DNA of 64,000 nucleotides from Lepidostoma basale (GCA_022606425.2 JAHDVF020001501.1:1178001-1242000), one strand, 5' to 3'. Numbered from the stretch's first letter, positions 23,610 through 35,754 are shown. A program made the numbers and translations. The notes: generated by a model from the letters alone, not told the origin.

Positions 23610-23730
23610 GGATTGTAGTGGAAGGTTTGGTCGAATTTGTGTCGTTTCCAGGGAGGCCGGTTATTATACGTATAGTTCAAGTATGACATCTCGCATGGAG
23701 GCACTTTCTTTGCTTTTCCAAGTGGTGTTA
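23610..23730 (+). repeat. Repeat R2, copy 2
   Basis: gtggaaggtttggtcgaatt tgtgtcgtttccagggaggc cggttattata. Confidence 0.5.
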
Positions 23731-23759
23731 AAACAAAATATATAAATGATTAATTGATA

Positions 23760-25200
23760 ATTGCTACTTTTAAGAGATGTTTAATTCTGACAGTGTCTGC
23801 TCTTGCTTCGATTCCGAATGCGATATCAAATATCTTAAATTTATGTTATATTAATTCTTCTTTATTCTATTTCTATTGTTTTTTATATGTTACGTCATTG
23901 ATTTAAATATAATTAATCTTAAATATATAATAAAAAAATGTATTAAAAAATCTTGTTGGTCTTCACCAATAGAAATCTAATTCATATTTAATAATAATAA
24001 AAAAACAATTTTTTTCATACCTTACTCAAGGTTGATTTGTGACGTAACACCATTCTTGTGTTTGAAAAATGATTAATTGATATATTCTTCAAATGTTTGC
24101 CTGGAAATCCATTGTTATTTAGTTAGTTTAATTTAGCGTTTAAATTAAAACCAAACAAAAAATACGTAAAGAATTATTATTGTGATTAAAATAGAAGACA
24201 AATGTAACATTATATTAGTATTTTTTATTATTTGTTTTTTAACGTAATAAATATATTATAATAATAACATATAAAAACATCTCGTTTGTATAGTCGTATA
24301 CTATCGTAATCAGTACTCGAGCTTCGCTTATTTAAGGTTTAATATATTCGTAAATGATTTTTTCCCTATACTTACGTATATACGATATAAAGGTTCGATG
24401 TGCGATCTTTTGACCTGAAGCAACTAAGGATAAACTGTGCAATTATCTCAAGTAAAATTTATGTTTATTGAAATAAAAGAAAAGAGGGAAGATAATCAAT
24501 TAGATCTTCATTCTGTTGAAGCGTTTCAAACATTGAAGATTTGGTGTTTATCTTTTTTTATTTCAATCTGTATATAAAACAAAATCGTGTTAGTTACACC
24601 ATTTATAACTCAAGAACGGTTGGACCAATTTTGATGATCTTTAATTTGTTGGATTTGTCTCAGTCTCGAATAGCAAAATAACTATTAAAACATCGGTAAA
24701 AACAAAAATATATATAAAGAAAAAATCGAACCGAGTGCATCTCATCCAGCAAATATAATAGTTTAACAGAAATTAGTGCAACAATGCTACGCGAATCATT
24801 TCGATTCGCTTCAATAAAGAAAATGCCTTGCTGCCATGTGAATTACATTTATATCAATGTAATTAAAATCCTTTTTATTTGATGTTTGCACATTAATTGA
24901 ACATAATTCATTTTAATTAATTTTATCTAAATAAAAAACTGAATTTAGTTGAGCTCATAAGTTAACACAACATTTATTGATTCTGAGGCAAGATAAAAAT
25001 AAATTACTTATTACTAGTCATCGTAACATAAATAGGCAAAAACCGTATGTCGTCAATAAAAAGTATCGTAAAATTTTTAATACAAGAGAGTGAGAGAGGA
25101 ATACTTCGATTCTCTCCAAAAGTAATTCAAAGTGCACACAATGCGCATGCCCGATAACGTTTCTGGATTATTTCTGGTTATTTTTTATATTTCACTGGTC
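23760..25200. other. No gene recognised
   Basis: AT-rich, with a short LINE echo at 23790 (gacagtgtctgctcttgctt, also at 16080). Confidence 0.5.
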
Positions 25201-25204
25201 GCAA

Positions 25205-25435
25205 CTAGTACATTAGATCGACGTCTTTTATATTAGTGAAGGTACGTTCAGAGACAAATACTCTTGACTTTAGAAAGTATATTGTCTTCCTAATGTCGAA
25301 CCATCTCTAATGCGTTCCTAATACTTCCTTGTATTTTTATAATATTTTACCTGTAGTTAATAGATGCCTCAAACATTTTCCTGTTTATAATGTCTTTTGA
25401 GTTAATAAACTGATTTGATTTGATTGATTTGATAA
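25205..25435 (+). pseudogene. LINE-C extreme 3' end
   Basis: tcgacgtcttttatattagt, caaatactcttgactttaga, tcgaaccatctctaatgcgt, tgagttaataaactgatttg, (GATTT)n. Confidence 0.75.
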
Positions 25436-26004
25436 CATTGCTGTATTGTCACATTACGTGACGCTTTATAGTCATGACGATTTCGAACGTGCATATTATT
25501 ACGTCAGCTATTTTATAGTTGCTTAATTCACTTGAGAGAGAGTGAACTTGAATGATTATGTTTTCAAATGTACAAAAATAATACCACGGAGCTCTTAAGG
25601 TGTTTTCACACGGTACCGGTGGTCTTCGTCCCCGAGACTCAACATTGACCGTGATATTCCCGACCGCCGTCGCTAGTGCCACGGACGCCATAACGCAATT
25701 GCAGTGTGTGGAGCAATGCGCAACCCACGGACCGCAGAGGCGGCGCAAAAGATAAAAAAAATATCTTGCGTACCAACATATTTTGTGTATTTATTTTACA
25801 TGTTGCGTATTTTCAATTCTTGGTTGACACAACGTTTTTTATTAAAATTGTAGCTTTTTCAATCTTAAAATCAATCTTCAGAGTTTAAAAGTTTTTTTTT
25901 ATTCCTTTTAACGCACCTAGATAAAATCTAATTATTTTTTATTATAATGATTCCATGTATACTCAAATCGACACAAGTATTATAAACTAAATAACAGAAA
26001 TAAG

Positions 26005-26088
26005 AGAAATAAACAGAAATAATGGACTGAAATACTGTTCTTTCCGGACATACTTCTTTCGATTCCTCATCTTTCATACATCGTATCA
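26005..26088 (-). pseudogene. LINE-A short fragment cut by SINE-1
   Basis: Complement of RRACMIRCMKDEESKEVCPE RTVFQSI. The homology stops where SINE-1 begins, at cgtggccgagtgg (about 26106). Confidence 0.6.
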
Positions 26089-26099
26089 TGCACGCACGT

Positions 26100-26350
26100 C
26101 GATTTCGTGGCCGAGTGGTAAATGCATTGACCGCCACCCCGAAGATTCCGGGTTCGATTCCCGTCGAGGGCAGTGTAATTGTCACACTGTCTTTGGTCTG
26201 GTGTAGAATTCACGTGACAATAAAATGGCGATATATTATCTACCTATCACATGTCACGAGAATCACTATGATAGCTATAATACCCTTTACATTGATTTGA
26301 CTAATGCTGTCATGATGTAAAGAGCGATTCAACAATTAAATAAATTAAAT
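26100..26350 (+). mobile_element. SINE-1 copy inserted in LINE-A
   Basis: cgtggccgagtggtaaatgc, ggttcgattcccgtcgaggg, tgtcacactgtctttggtct, tgctgtcatgatgtaaagag, then an (aaat)n-like tail. The 5' end sits exactly where the LINE-A homology ends. Confidence 0.85.
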
Positions 26351-27049
26351 TAAAAATAAATTTCTCAAATTATAATATTTGTATTTTGAAATATAAGGAT
26401 GATATTTTAAAATATTGCAATTTCCTCATTCTAATAATACTGTAATGTCACTAATATATAATAAATCCGTTTTGGAATTTATAATCAATGATTTTTTTTT
26501 GCCCGCTTCTACGTATAATTAATGTCAAATTAGTAAGTCGTGCGCATATGGACACAAATATAGTCAATTATTGCTATAATGATTTGGTTTGAAAGAAAAA
26601 ATCATTTAAAAATGATATTTTATTCAAAATGTGCCGTGTAGGCCTAACACGATTGCTAGCGGTCTAATGGATAAACTACGTTAGTATACTGTTTGATTTG
26701 ACTAAAAAATTGCATTTGATTATTCCATTGTTATTATTTACTTTATGAAAGATTCTGTGACGACTCTGTGTTGAGTTTAAGCTGCAGGCCGATCCGTTTG
26801 TCCCCGGCTCGCAGCTTATGCAATATGTACAGTATACATATAAATTACACACTCTCGGATAACACTTTCCCTCCGTGGCCATTGTTCCAGCCCGGCCCGC
26901 CGCTGTAGGTCGGACCTCAGCGCTCTGTGGCCTGTGGCCGCCTTTCGTGGCGACACGCGTACAGAGAAGCGCGTAATACAAACACCTCAAATCTGCCCTG
27001 TGGAAAATTTGGTACTTTCTCACTTTCAAATTTACGCATTAGTATCATA

Positions 27050-27172
27050 CCTACCACACCAAAGACAGTGTGAGAATCGCAGTGCTATTTCCGAGAATGT
27101 AACCCGGGACCTTCGAAGTGGCAGACGCTGCTACGTGTTGCTATGCTGCCATGAAGGTCGTCATATCATACA
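27050..27172 (-). mobile_element. SINE-1 fragment (head)
   Basis: accacaccaaagacagtgtg, gaatgtaacccgggaccttc, ctatgctgccatgaaggtcg: complement of the head and start of the body; the B box is weak. Confidence 0.6.
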
Positions 27173-27229
27173 CGTAGTATAATATTATGCAATTAAGTTT
27201 ACGGAATAATAATAATTTATGTAATTTTT

Positions 27230-27350
27230 ATACCACCACTCCCTTATATTGTACTACATAATCATCTCCATGAGACTCGTCCTCGTGGAAGACCTCCCCA
27301 AAGATGAGAGGACACCCTCGGGTAAACAGACCACATAGGTATAAAGCAAG
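27230..27350 (+). pseudogene. LINE 3'-end fragment, second copy of 27725-27850
   Basis: accaccactcccttatattg tactacataatcatctccat, ggaagacctccccaaagatg and gtaaacagaccacatagg parallel the 27725 region with moderate divergence. Confidence 0.5.
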
Positions 27351-27539
27351 TAAGAATATGAAAATAATCATTTATCATAAATAATATGATATTTAAAATA
27401 ATATTATTCTTATACAGTTTAGTTTAACTCTCTAAAAACACGTTTAAAAAATATAATTATCATCATTAACTTCATCGTGCCATCAAACCAATAATGACAT
27501 AATGTGGCGTTGAAGCAAGGGCAGACACAGTTAGAACCA

Positions 27540-27860
27540 AACAAGTTTTTTAGACATTTAAGGCGAAGACACTGAGAATGATACCAGGCAAAACACTGAG
27601 AGATTGCATAAGGAACATCAGAATAAGAGAGATATGTTAGGCTGAGGATATTATAGGATGGAGTAGACAACGAAGGATAAACAGGTACTGCCATGTCCAA
27701 AGAATAGACACCACCAGACTCAACCATATTGCACTACATAATCAGCCTCACGGGACTCGTTCTAGAAGACCTGCAAAAAGATGGAAGAACAACTGAAAAT
27801 CCACCTTTCAAGGGGAGTTACCCTCTGGAGAACAGACCATATAGCAAGGAAGAAAAAGAA
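27540..27860 (+). pseudogene. LINE-F relative, 3' fragment
   Basis: KTLRMIPGKTLRDCIRNIRI REIC, stop, AEDIIGWSRQRRINRYCHVQ RIDTTRLNHI, then RPAKRWKNN. The 3' part is repeated upstream at 27230-27350. Confidence 0.65.
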
Positions 27861-27879
27861 AAACTTCATCGTATATTAT

Positions 27880-28195
27880 TTTTTATTGCCCCGAGAGCAC
27901 ACTATGAAAAGACTGATCGAACAGTGCAGTCTTTAGAAGTTTCTTAAATTTAACGTCACTATCCATACTTAATACTAACATGGAGGCTATTCCACGCCAA
28001 CGGACCCGCAACGCTGAAAGCACGATCAAACTTGCTTTATTGGCTCTGACTGGAATTGTTATGTTGTTTGCACTTGTTTCTACTGATCGGAGTGAACGTT
28101 GCCTTTCCGTTGGCATGGGTGTCACGCAGAGGTCCGATATATACGCTGGCGCTCTCTGGTGTCGGGCCTTAAACACTGTCAAACACAATTTGTAT
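27880..28195 (-). pseudogene. CR1/L2-like LINE C-terminal domain
   Basis: Minus frame MCLTVFKARHQRAPAYISDL CVTPMPTERQRSLRSVETSA, ...VLSALRVRWRGIASMLVL SMDSDVKFKKLLKTALFDQS F. This matches the VFKxLHGxAPxYLSELC...RSLRS...WNSLP...FKKxLKTxLF tail of CR1/L2 LINEs. Open over 101 residues; the RAFSVAAPRLWN block is changed. Confidence 0.72.
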
Positions 28196-28374
28196 TGTCT
28201 TCAACATGATAATATAATAATTATAAAGCGCCGATTCAATGGATTGGTCACATACAAAGCGTTGACAATTTATACAAAGCTTATATTATGTTAAAGGAAC
28301 ATATTTCAAAATGTTTCTATAATTTAAACAAAAACATCGACGGACTAATCATCATAATGTATCGTGAAAGTGCC

Positions 28375-28520
28375 ACTAAAATGGGGCTATTTCTCCTCTT
28401 TTCCTTTTTATTTTGGTGGAAGGTTTAGCCGTCTTTATGTCGTTTCCTAGACGCCAGGTATAATAGTTACACTAACACAGCGCGTCAAAGCACCTTACTT
28501 GCCCCCAGTTTAGGGTTTAT
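28375..28520 (+). repeat. Repeat R2, copy 3
   Basis: aaatggggctatttctcctc, tggaaggtttagccgtcttt atgtcgtttcctagacgcca ggtataatagttaca. Confidence 0.5.
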
Positions 28521-28617
28521 TGAAATAATTAATGTTTTTAATTGAAATTTCTTGGACGAAGTTTATTTTAAATAATGAAAACAAAAAAAATTTGATAAAA
28601 AATTTCTTTATTATTAT

Positions 28618-28762
28618 ATATTTAGTGTGCTTCCACTTGTGTTTATGTTAGACCGGTTTCGGCAGACGATGGCCAAGTTTCGACGATTTCCCAGACGATG
28701 GATGCAAGCTGCTGAAACCGGTCGAACATAAACACAAGGGAAGCACACTAAATACATTTTAT
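28618..28762. repeat. Inverted repeat with GAAACCGGTC ends (hammerhead-like, degenerate)
   Basis: Outer arms (ttagtgtgcttcc...ttgtgtttatgtt and its complement) flank inward-facing GAAACCGGTC motifs. The plus unit has CAGACGA about 15 bp before GAA, that is U4 changed to A, with a poor stem II. ACCGGT is self-complementary, as expected for a minimal stem III. Read as a degenerate member of the hammerhead-like class. Confidence 0.45.
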
Positions 28763-28844
28763 ATTAAAAAAAAATGTTTTCTCTATCGAAAGCTATTGAT
28801 TTAGCAATGGAACTGTTCATATTTTAAGACAAATAACGTATTTT

Positions 28845-28932
28845 TTCACCCTTTACATTGATCTGGCAAACACTTTAAAGATGTAAAGAGCTATTCAACA
28901 AAATTATAATAATAATAATAATAATTTACAAT
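28845..28932 (+). mobile_element. SINE-1 3' end only
   Basis: accctttacattgatctggc, gatgtaaagagctattcaac, then (aat)n. Confidence 0.6.
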
Positions 28933-29284
28933 TTTATTCGCCTTCCGGGTGCATTAAGTCTGTGAACGCTTTCTTCCATTTAAAGATACATACGTAATAA
29001 AAATGGAAATTTATCATTATATCTTTAATAGGGAACATTAGATCCGCAATCGCTATAAAATGGGCGATTCAAGTCATCCTTCCCTACATCATGTGTATAA
29101 TAACATTCCTCCCATATGACTGCATAATCGAGTTTGTAATTAATTTCGCTTGTTTAATGCGCGCCTACGCATAAATCTTGCGAAGGTCTTTAAATTCGCA
29201 GATTCAATTAAACCTTTTTTACTACTTGCAAGAGATGAGTAGTTATCATGTTTCAGAGGGTTCAGAAAAGATTTCTTACATATC

Positions 29285-29490
29285 TCTACATGAGGGAGAG
29301 TGGTAGTTATCCGTGGCTTTATCCGACCGCATTCCTCATAGGCATGCTGAGGACCAATAGTCTACAGATAAGGAGGGATGGGTTCACACTTACCCATTTC
29401 TGCTGACTTATTAGAGGATTCTAAGAGAATTCCATCATCTTGGAAGGTAATCCATCTTTATGTTCCGGATGGTTATCTTCAACAGCGCTC
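29285..29490 (+). pseudogene. LINE-C fragment running into a GA microsatellite
   Basis: catgagggagagtggtagtt, gcttttacccgaccgcattcc-type sequence, then tatgttccggatggttatct tcaacagcg; the homology ends at 29487 and is followed by gagataga... and (GA)n. Confidence 0.65.
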
Positions 29491-29514
29491 GTATAAGAGA
29501 TAGAGGGGGGAAGG

Positions 29515-29521
29515 TGAGAGA

Positions 29522-29584
<63 letters not shown>

Positions 29585-29588
29585 GCAA
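29515..29588. repeat. (GA)n microsatellite
   Basis: About 30 uninterrupted GA units between 29527 and 29575 with imperfect flanks. Serine/leucine-rich minus-strand frames here are artefacts of the repeat. Confidence 0.95.
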
Positions 29589-29599
29589 TGAATGTGCGT

Positions 29600-29690
29600 A
29601 TTATTTCTTCTGGTCGATGGTCGGGGTCCAGAAGATGGTAGCAAGCTCCGAAACCGGTCAATGACACAAATATTAGTGGATTTTAATTAA
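29600..29690 (+). repeat. GAAACCGGTC hammerhead-like unit next to a GA microsatellite
   Basis: CAGAAGA (29629-29635), stem II of about 4 bp (GG.AG/CT.CC around CAAG, with a bulge), GAA, ACCGGT, C at 29659. It shares U4-to-A with the 28692 locus, so the two are probably one family. No stem I found. Confidence 0.42.
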
Positions 29691-29737
29691 ATTTATAACT
29701 TAAGTATTTTGTCATGTGAATTATCAAATATCGATCG

Positions 29738-29885
29738 CGCATCACGTTTGATTTTTGCCTTAGAAAGGCGAAACATGTCATTTCCATAAACTGTAATAAA
29801 ACTTCTAGAATTCTATTCATAATATTATGGTATATGGAGTTTTACATCATTGTTCAAGAAAAAAGAAATATTTTGTGTTTTCAGC
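29738..29885 (+). repeat. LP repeat, one arm only
   Basis: ccttagaaaggcgaaacatg then tcatttccataaactgtaat and the flank atatggagttttacatcatt. The left arm is missing. Confidence 0.55.
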
Positions 29886-29889
29886 GTCA

Positions 29890-31160
29890 AAATATTTTTC
29901 GAATGTCGTTGGTTCTTAAGTCATGTTGTTCATAATTTACGCCTAATTCATTATTAATTTGTTTTTTTTTTTCATAATATGCAATAAAAATTTTGCATTC
30001 TCATAAATTTCCCTAGCTAACCTAGCTTCGTAACATCTGTCTATTTCATTTTTTATACAATATAGTGGTATTTTACACAAATATAATATATATTATTGTA
30101 TTTGTATCTGAGGAATTGAGGATCGTGTGAGGTCTGTTGTTCGATTATTCATTTTGAAACAGTCAAACGCTTTATGAAACGATTTATTTTAATCATAATA
30201 TTATTCAATCTCTCCCGTGATAAATCAGGAATTTAAACTTGTATTCGCGCGAAATGCTGCACTAATGAAGACGAAGAAACACTTATTTGCTTATGTGTTC
30301 AGTATCAAAAGCAGCAATCTCCTTAGCAAGTGCTTAGCTGATTGCTGTATTTGATACTAAATGACTCTGTTAATCTTTGATTGAATAACATGAAGCATTT
30401 AAAGTATAGGTTATCGTTTATACTTGCTAAAATAAATAAATTTATAAGGATTAATTGTATCTCAATAGAGACGAAGATGTAAATTTGGAAACAGAATATG
30501 GTAGCCGAGGTGTTTACAGGACTTATGACCTATCATAGGTTGGGTCGCTTTTTGTTAACAACATCCCCATTCCTCCCTTCTTACCACCACCACGTGTGAA
30601 AATTTTTTGAAAGATGAATATATGCTATGTTCTATGTTGAGACACACTTCACATTTTTCAGGTCGATCTACACTAGCGCCATATATTAAGAATACATGTA
30701 AGCATTAAGCAGAAAATATTCTGCGAAGCCTTTCACATTGCATTAATAAAGATTTTCTGTAAAAAAAAAATTATATGTACTTAATTAATCTATGATATTT
30801 CGTTTTTTCCTATGAAGCTTTTGTCGGAACTCAGCAAAGGCTAAAGGATTTCAGGAATGTTTTCCTGTATACTCTCTCAATCCGACTTTAAGTGTGCAAT
30901 TCGTAAAGAAAAAAAGCGTCGGAGTTGTTTTGACGCTTCCTTTCTCACTATGGGAACCGGTTAGTATGATGGTATTTGTATCAACATGTTTCAAAGATAA
31001 CATAGCTTCACCACCGGGAAAACGATAGAAACTTTCAAATTTAATTCAAACTAGTGTCCTAATGTCCAATATACTAACCGAAAAATGTCGAGGAAAAAAA
31101 TCTAAATATGTAAATAAATAGTTTTGAACTGTTTAAATAAAAAAACTTTGTTATAAATAC
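29890..31160. other. No gene recognised
   Basis: AT-rich except for repeat R1. Confidence 0.5.
30455..30645 (+). repeat. Unclassified repeat R1, copy 1
   Basis: attgtatctcaatagagacg aagatg, acagaatatggtagccgagg, caggacttatgacctatcat, then acatccccattcctccctt. Four copies in the window; no coding sequence recognised. Confidence 0.65.
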
Positions 31161-31164
31161 CACA

Positions 31165-31385
31165 ATTGATTATATTTTGTCGCGACTGCTGTTTCGCTAA
31201 CTGATGTTAGCGTTGTCAAATTTTTACAATCAACTCAACTCAAAAGTTGATTGTAAAACCTGACGATGTTAACATCGGTTAGCGAAACAGCTATCGCGAC
31301 CAAATATAGTCAATTGTGATATTTATATCAAAGTTTTTATTATTTAAACAGTTAATAATGTTGAAATATCAAAGTGCTTCCGCCA
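31165..31385. repeat. GCGAAACAGCTGTCGC hammerhead-like repeat, copy 2
   Basis: Head-to-head units. The plus-strand unit has CTGACGA (31260-31266), stem II GTTAAC/GTTAGC with loop ATCG, GAA, ACAGCTAT and C at 31295. The minus-strand unit has the GAA and stem III half but a degraded first half (TTGACAA). Between them is a short perfect hairpin at 31221-31258. The downstream end, 31330-31385, repeats the aataatgttgaaatatc segment of the family. Confidence 0.55.
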
Positions 31386-31654
31386 AAACGATATTAATGA
31401 AAAGATATTATAATGGAATTTCTTAGTGTTGGTGCCTTAAATTTATCAAAAATTTAAAAAATAATCAATTGTCTATCAATGATCAATAAAAGTTTATACA
31501 CTTTATAATTTTGGACCAACAATTCGGCTAATATTGCACATTTATTTGCCCTTTTTAATAACAATTTTATAATCTCGCAGGTAAAAGTTGCAAATGTGAT
31601 GATGTATGGCATATCTCCGTGTTAAATATTAAATATTAGTGAAAACTTACGTTT

Positions 31655-31795
31655 CCTAAAAGTTTTATTATATTTTTTGGAGTGACATGTTTCGCCGATA
31701 ACAAATCATATACATTTAATAATGCGCTAGCAATGGTGAAATATGTTGCCCCCATAAAATATGTTAAAAAATTAGTGCCACAACGTTTTCACCAA
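31655..31795. repeat. LP palindrome copy, diverged
   Basis: ttttttggagtgacatgttt cgcc ... atgcgctagcaatggtgaaa then tatgttgcccccataaaata. Symmetry and core motif are eroded. Confidence 0.4.
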
Positions 31796-31839
31796 CATTT
31801 TATATGCAAAGCTTACATTTTAAATTAATTTTAAATTTA

Positions 31840-32200
31840 ATACAATATGCTACTGACCGGCGGTCTAATGATCTGTTAACACTGTTTACGTCACTGGAGT
31901 ATGGATTTTGTACCTAGGGACATACTCGAGAACTCGCCTAAGTTAAGCACCGAGCGCCGAGAATGTGAGCATGTGTGAGCTCACGAAGTCCTGCGCCAGA
32001 GTGGCGCTGGCGCTGCTAGGGTGGCTGCCTATACCATATATCCACACATACTGCGATTCGCCAAGACGGTAACGTAATCTCAACGGGAAACGTTCGACCG
32101 GATACGGTTATATAAACTCTGCGTTGCTACACCTCCAGCCAACTCTATGACTCTTAATCAAATTTACTCTACCGCATCTCTGGGCAATGCCTAATGACAC
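31840..32200. other. GC-richer single-copy block
   Basis: agcaccgagcgccgagaatg, gccagagtggcgctggcgct and a CG-containing stretch to 32110. No frame or repeat recognised. Candidate conserved non-coding sequence only because of its composition. Confidence 0.3.
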
Positions 32201-32699
32201 GGGTATTAAATCATCTCGGAACTCTAGCGGCTGAACTAGCGTGCAATGATCGTGTACGAATCATTTTACCATCGTGCCGGGAGCTATGGCTGCATTCGTA
32301 TATTTTATTTTTTCTAACCACTCGACAACCAATGACTTGGGGTATATTTAGATGTACTGTTTTCGAGGGGTCACATTGCGATTAGCTGATTGTAAATGGA
32401 TCCATTTTTAATCACTGATCTACTTCATCATTTTTTGTACGCTGTATCAGTTGTATCGTGTATCGTGTTTGCCTTTAATGTCAAAACATATTTTGCAAAT
32501 AACTGTAAACAAAACTTACTTAGATATAAATTAACGATTTTTCGATTGCATCCATACATGAATTTGTTCAAACAATTTTATTTTTAATTTGTTTCATACA
32601 ATTACTTAATATTGATGATACTCTTTTGGATTTCTGTAGACGTTTTGATCAAAATTCACTATTTAATATGCAGTTTTACATCAATTTTTAGGATTATTT

Positions 32700-32965
32700 T
32701 TTTAACAAGAGATCTTTAATTTTTTTTAATTAATAGTTTAACATGTTTCGGTCGAAACACTTTGATACTTTTACATCATAAACTGTTAAATTAAAAATAA
32801 ACATTGTTTTATGTATTACAATTGTATATTTATTTTACGTTAATTGTATTTTGTATTTTTATTTTATTATTGTGATGGACACCTGGTGATGTCAACATAG
32901 GTTGACGAAACAGCTGTCGCGTATAATAAAAATACAATTGTGATACATAACACAAAGTTTTTTTT
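32700..32965. repeat. GCGAAACAGCTGTCGC hammerhead-like repeat, copy 3
   Basis: The plus strand carries CTGGTGA (A6 changed to G), stem II GTCAAC/GTTGAC, GAA, ACAGCTGT, C within 32883-32919. Upstream, 32740-32800 has the gtttcggtcgaaacactttgata segment of the family. One arm only. Probably not catalytic because A6 is changed. Confidence 0.5.
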
Positions 32966-33289
32966 TTTTAATTTATCAATTTATACTTTTAATTTAAGTT
33001 TTAGTTGTAAGAATTATTATTTTTACTTGATAAAGCTCGATCGATAGCGATTGGCAAATACGTAATATTGAACAATTGAAGAACATATGAAAACAATTTG
33101 CCTTAAAAAAATTTTATACATTGAGCAGATTAACGTTACAAATATGTACATATTCAAATAATGTTCCGACTTCTTGAACTACATTTCCATGTTATGTAAA
33201 TTCTGTCTTTTATCTTTTATTTACGCGTGTTTCTATATTGTAATAATAATGTGAAAATTATAATGCGAACATCCTACCCGTTGCGTTTT

Positions 33290-33760
33290 ATGCATTTTAC
33301 AAGGATTGCGGCCGCAGGAGAGATGCGCAATCCCGATTCAGGTCCCTAACGTATCGCAGCCGCGAGCTTTTCACGGGAGCTGGGAAGCTCGAGAAAAAGT
33401 GTTGCACCGTAAAATTTGTATCTAACATCTTATACTCTGCATACAATGTTGCCATCCAAATGATTCGAATTTATACACCCCCCTAGACCTTGTCCTCGGA
33501 CGTGCACTCGTATCTTCATTGTTTATTGGCGTGGAATAATATTGCATTTCGTTCACGCGCCGCGCAGCAGCTAGGAGAGGAGATATATAAATCATAGCAG
33601 TCAAAGCGAGGAACACTCGATGTTTGAATCGTAATCATAAAGCCCGCTCGTCATTATGTATTCAATTTACTCGGTAGGAGAGCGTTCCGAGACTCCGCGG
33701 GTGTAGTGGGGCTTTTGTAACTCGGTCCCTTGCCGGGCCGGATCTATCCTCTTAAGACCC
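33290..33760. other. GC-richer single-copy block
   Basis: attgcggccgcaggagagat, cgtatcgcagccgcgagctt, gggagctgggaagctcgaga. CpG-rich relative to its flanks; no coding frame supported. Confidence 0.35.
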
Positions 33761-33894
33761 GAGGTAGAAATATAAATAGTGGAATGATTTTTTTATATAA
33801 ATTGGGCACATTTACAACTAAATAATATATTTTAAATAAAAATATTATTTTCTTGATAAAATATGTACATATCGACATAGAGAAAGATATCATC

Positions 33895-34130
33895 AGATGA
33901 GGCAAACAACGCTGAAGATACTGAAATTTGCTCGTGCAGAGGATGAATTCCTCCAGAATCCCACACGTTGTGGGGTATCAGATTCCTGTTGGCTAACGTC
34001 CCTGAAGATCGCCAAGGAGATGGAGAGATTGCTGGGAGTCAACCTCCCAAGAGAAACCAGACTACTGATTACAGGAATTGACCAAAGGTCTAAAAGAAGT
34101 AAAATAGTCTATACTACGGAATCGTCACAC
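33895..34130 (+). pseudogene. LINE-F 3' fragment
   Basis: cagaatcccacacgttgtgg, tcagattcctgttggctaac, agatggagagattgctggga, caacctcccaagagaaacca: matches the 3' end of the 52401 copy. Confidence 0.65.
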
Positions 34131-34179
34131 TAAGAAAAAAAAATCCGGTTTGATGTGTCATTTAACTTGTATGTTAATA

Positions 34180-34760
34180 AATCCTGAATTAATTTAAATC
34201 AAACCAAATCAGTTTATTAACTCAAAAGACATTACAAACAGGAAAATGTTTATGGCATCTATTGAGTACGGGTAAAATATTATAAAAATACAACATAGTA
34301 CCAGGAACGCATTAGAGATGGTTCGACATTAGGAAGACAAGATAATTTCTCAAGTCAAGAGTATTTGTCTCCTGAACGTACCTTCACTAATATGAAAGAC
34401 GTCGATCTCCGAGGAGACCGCGTTCAGCAGACTAATTGATCTTCCCGCCGGTGTCACCAGAGGCAGATTGGTTCTGGTGGCCGGTTGGTAAAACAATCTG
34501 TGCTGTCGCTGTCGGAGAAATCTATCAGGAACTAAAAGCCCAACACCCTCTAGCACGGGCGAATTCTCGAAATATTCCTTGATTAATTTAAAGAAATAGG
34601 TAATGAGATGCCCATCTCTTCGAAGCTGTAAAGAATTGGTTCCAAGCATTCCTAAAAGAAATGCCGTGGGATAAAGCCACTGCAAGTCCTTACTGAGTAC
34701 GAAAACATGGCACTGGCTCCATTTAAAAATTAATAAATACAAAAATATAAAGGTCCACAT
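34180..34760 (-). pseudogene. LINE-C 3' fragment
   Basis: 136-residue minus frame: SKDLQWLYPTAFLLGMLGTN SLQLRRDGHLITYFFKLIKE YFENSPVLEGVGLLVPDRFL RQRQHRLFYQPATRTNLPLV TPAGRSISLLNAVSSEIDVF. The tail on plus is aatcaaaccaaatcagttta at 34195. Open across the visible part; 5' truncated near 34690. Confidence 0.8.
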
Positions 34761-35499
34761 ATGTGCACCTTCGGTCTTAAGAGGCTATTCTATGTCGAGG
34801 AACACAATTTATTTACGAACCATTTTTCATATCACACACATTGTTAGGTAATTTCGGTTGCGCAATAGGTGATAGTATCGTGTACACGTATGTGGACATA
34901 AATATTATAATAAATGCAGTCGTAATGCTTGATCATGTTCTATTCCCATTCCTACCTTTCCACAATGTTGTGAGGAGCAATTCAATAGCTTTATGCTATT
35001 AGATGTTTAAGTGCAAATAGTTGCGATGGAATTTAATGGCACGCACTTAAAACGTTTGTAATTGTGCACTTTCAATTCAATTTATGTCCGTAATCACAAC
35101 ATCTGAAATGCGCTCAATCATTGCCAGACAGAACTATTCCATTTATTAGTATTGAAGTTGTTCTTCTTTTAGCGCGTTTAGTAGAGGGTAAAATTCAGAG
35201 CTGCGCGCACCCTGTTACGTAAATGTGATATGATGAAGACATTTCTCACGTGCCAACTCAAGATTTGCGAAAACATGACATGAAACGAGACATGTATGAG
35301 ATAGTCTTAAAAGTGTAAATTAGTACCAACTAACTGTCATATTTTAGTGGGGTTAATTTAAATTATTTTGCGCAATTTTATTTTAATATTTTAAAAACAT
35401 TTTAATGAGAAGAAGGAACCTGTACCAAATATATTAGTAAAATGTTTCGAAAATAAGTCATATAAATGACAGTTGTTTGAAATTACATAATGAAGTCTC

Positions 35500-35735
35500 T
35501 CACAAGAAGGTCTCTTGCATGCCATAATGGAGGGTATGATCGAGGGGACAAACTCTAGGGGACGCCCACGCCGAGAGTACCTGGAGGACCTGTTGGTGGA
35601 CGTGCGCTACTCATCATATGCAGATTTCAAAAGAGCCGCACAAGACAGGGAAGAATGGAAGAGAATAATAGAGGAAATTGCTGCAAACCAATCCCAGGAT
35701 TGAAACCAGAGAAGAGAATGAAGTTAGGCATCGAT
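35500..35735 (+). pseudogene. LINE-H 3' end, second copy
   Basis: LHAIMEGMIEGTNSRGRPRR EYLEDLLVDVRYSSYADFKR AAQDREEWKRIIEEIAANQS QD followed by agaga(atg)aag. Very similar to the 40510 copy, so relatively recent. Confidence 0.8.
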
Positions 35736-35754
35736 GATAAATAATTTATTTATT

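Larger units (their letters stand above)
25440..27050. other. Mostly unrecognised, GC-rich blocks at 25610-25750 and 26860-26960
   Basis: Apart from the LINE-A and SINE-1 pieces listed, I see no gene. The two GC-rich blocks have no repeat partner in the window. Confidence 0.4.

Noticed and set aside
29435..29667. Leu/Ser repeat ORFs
   Set aside because: Translation of a (GA)n microsatellite.
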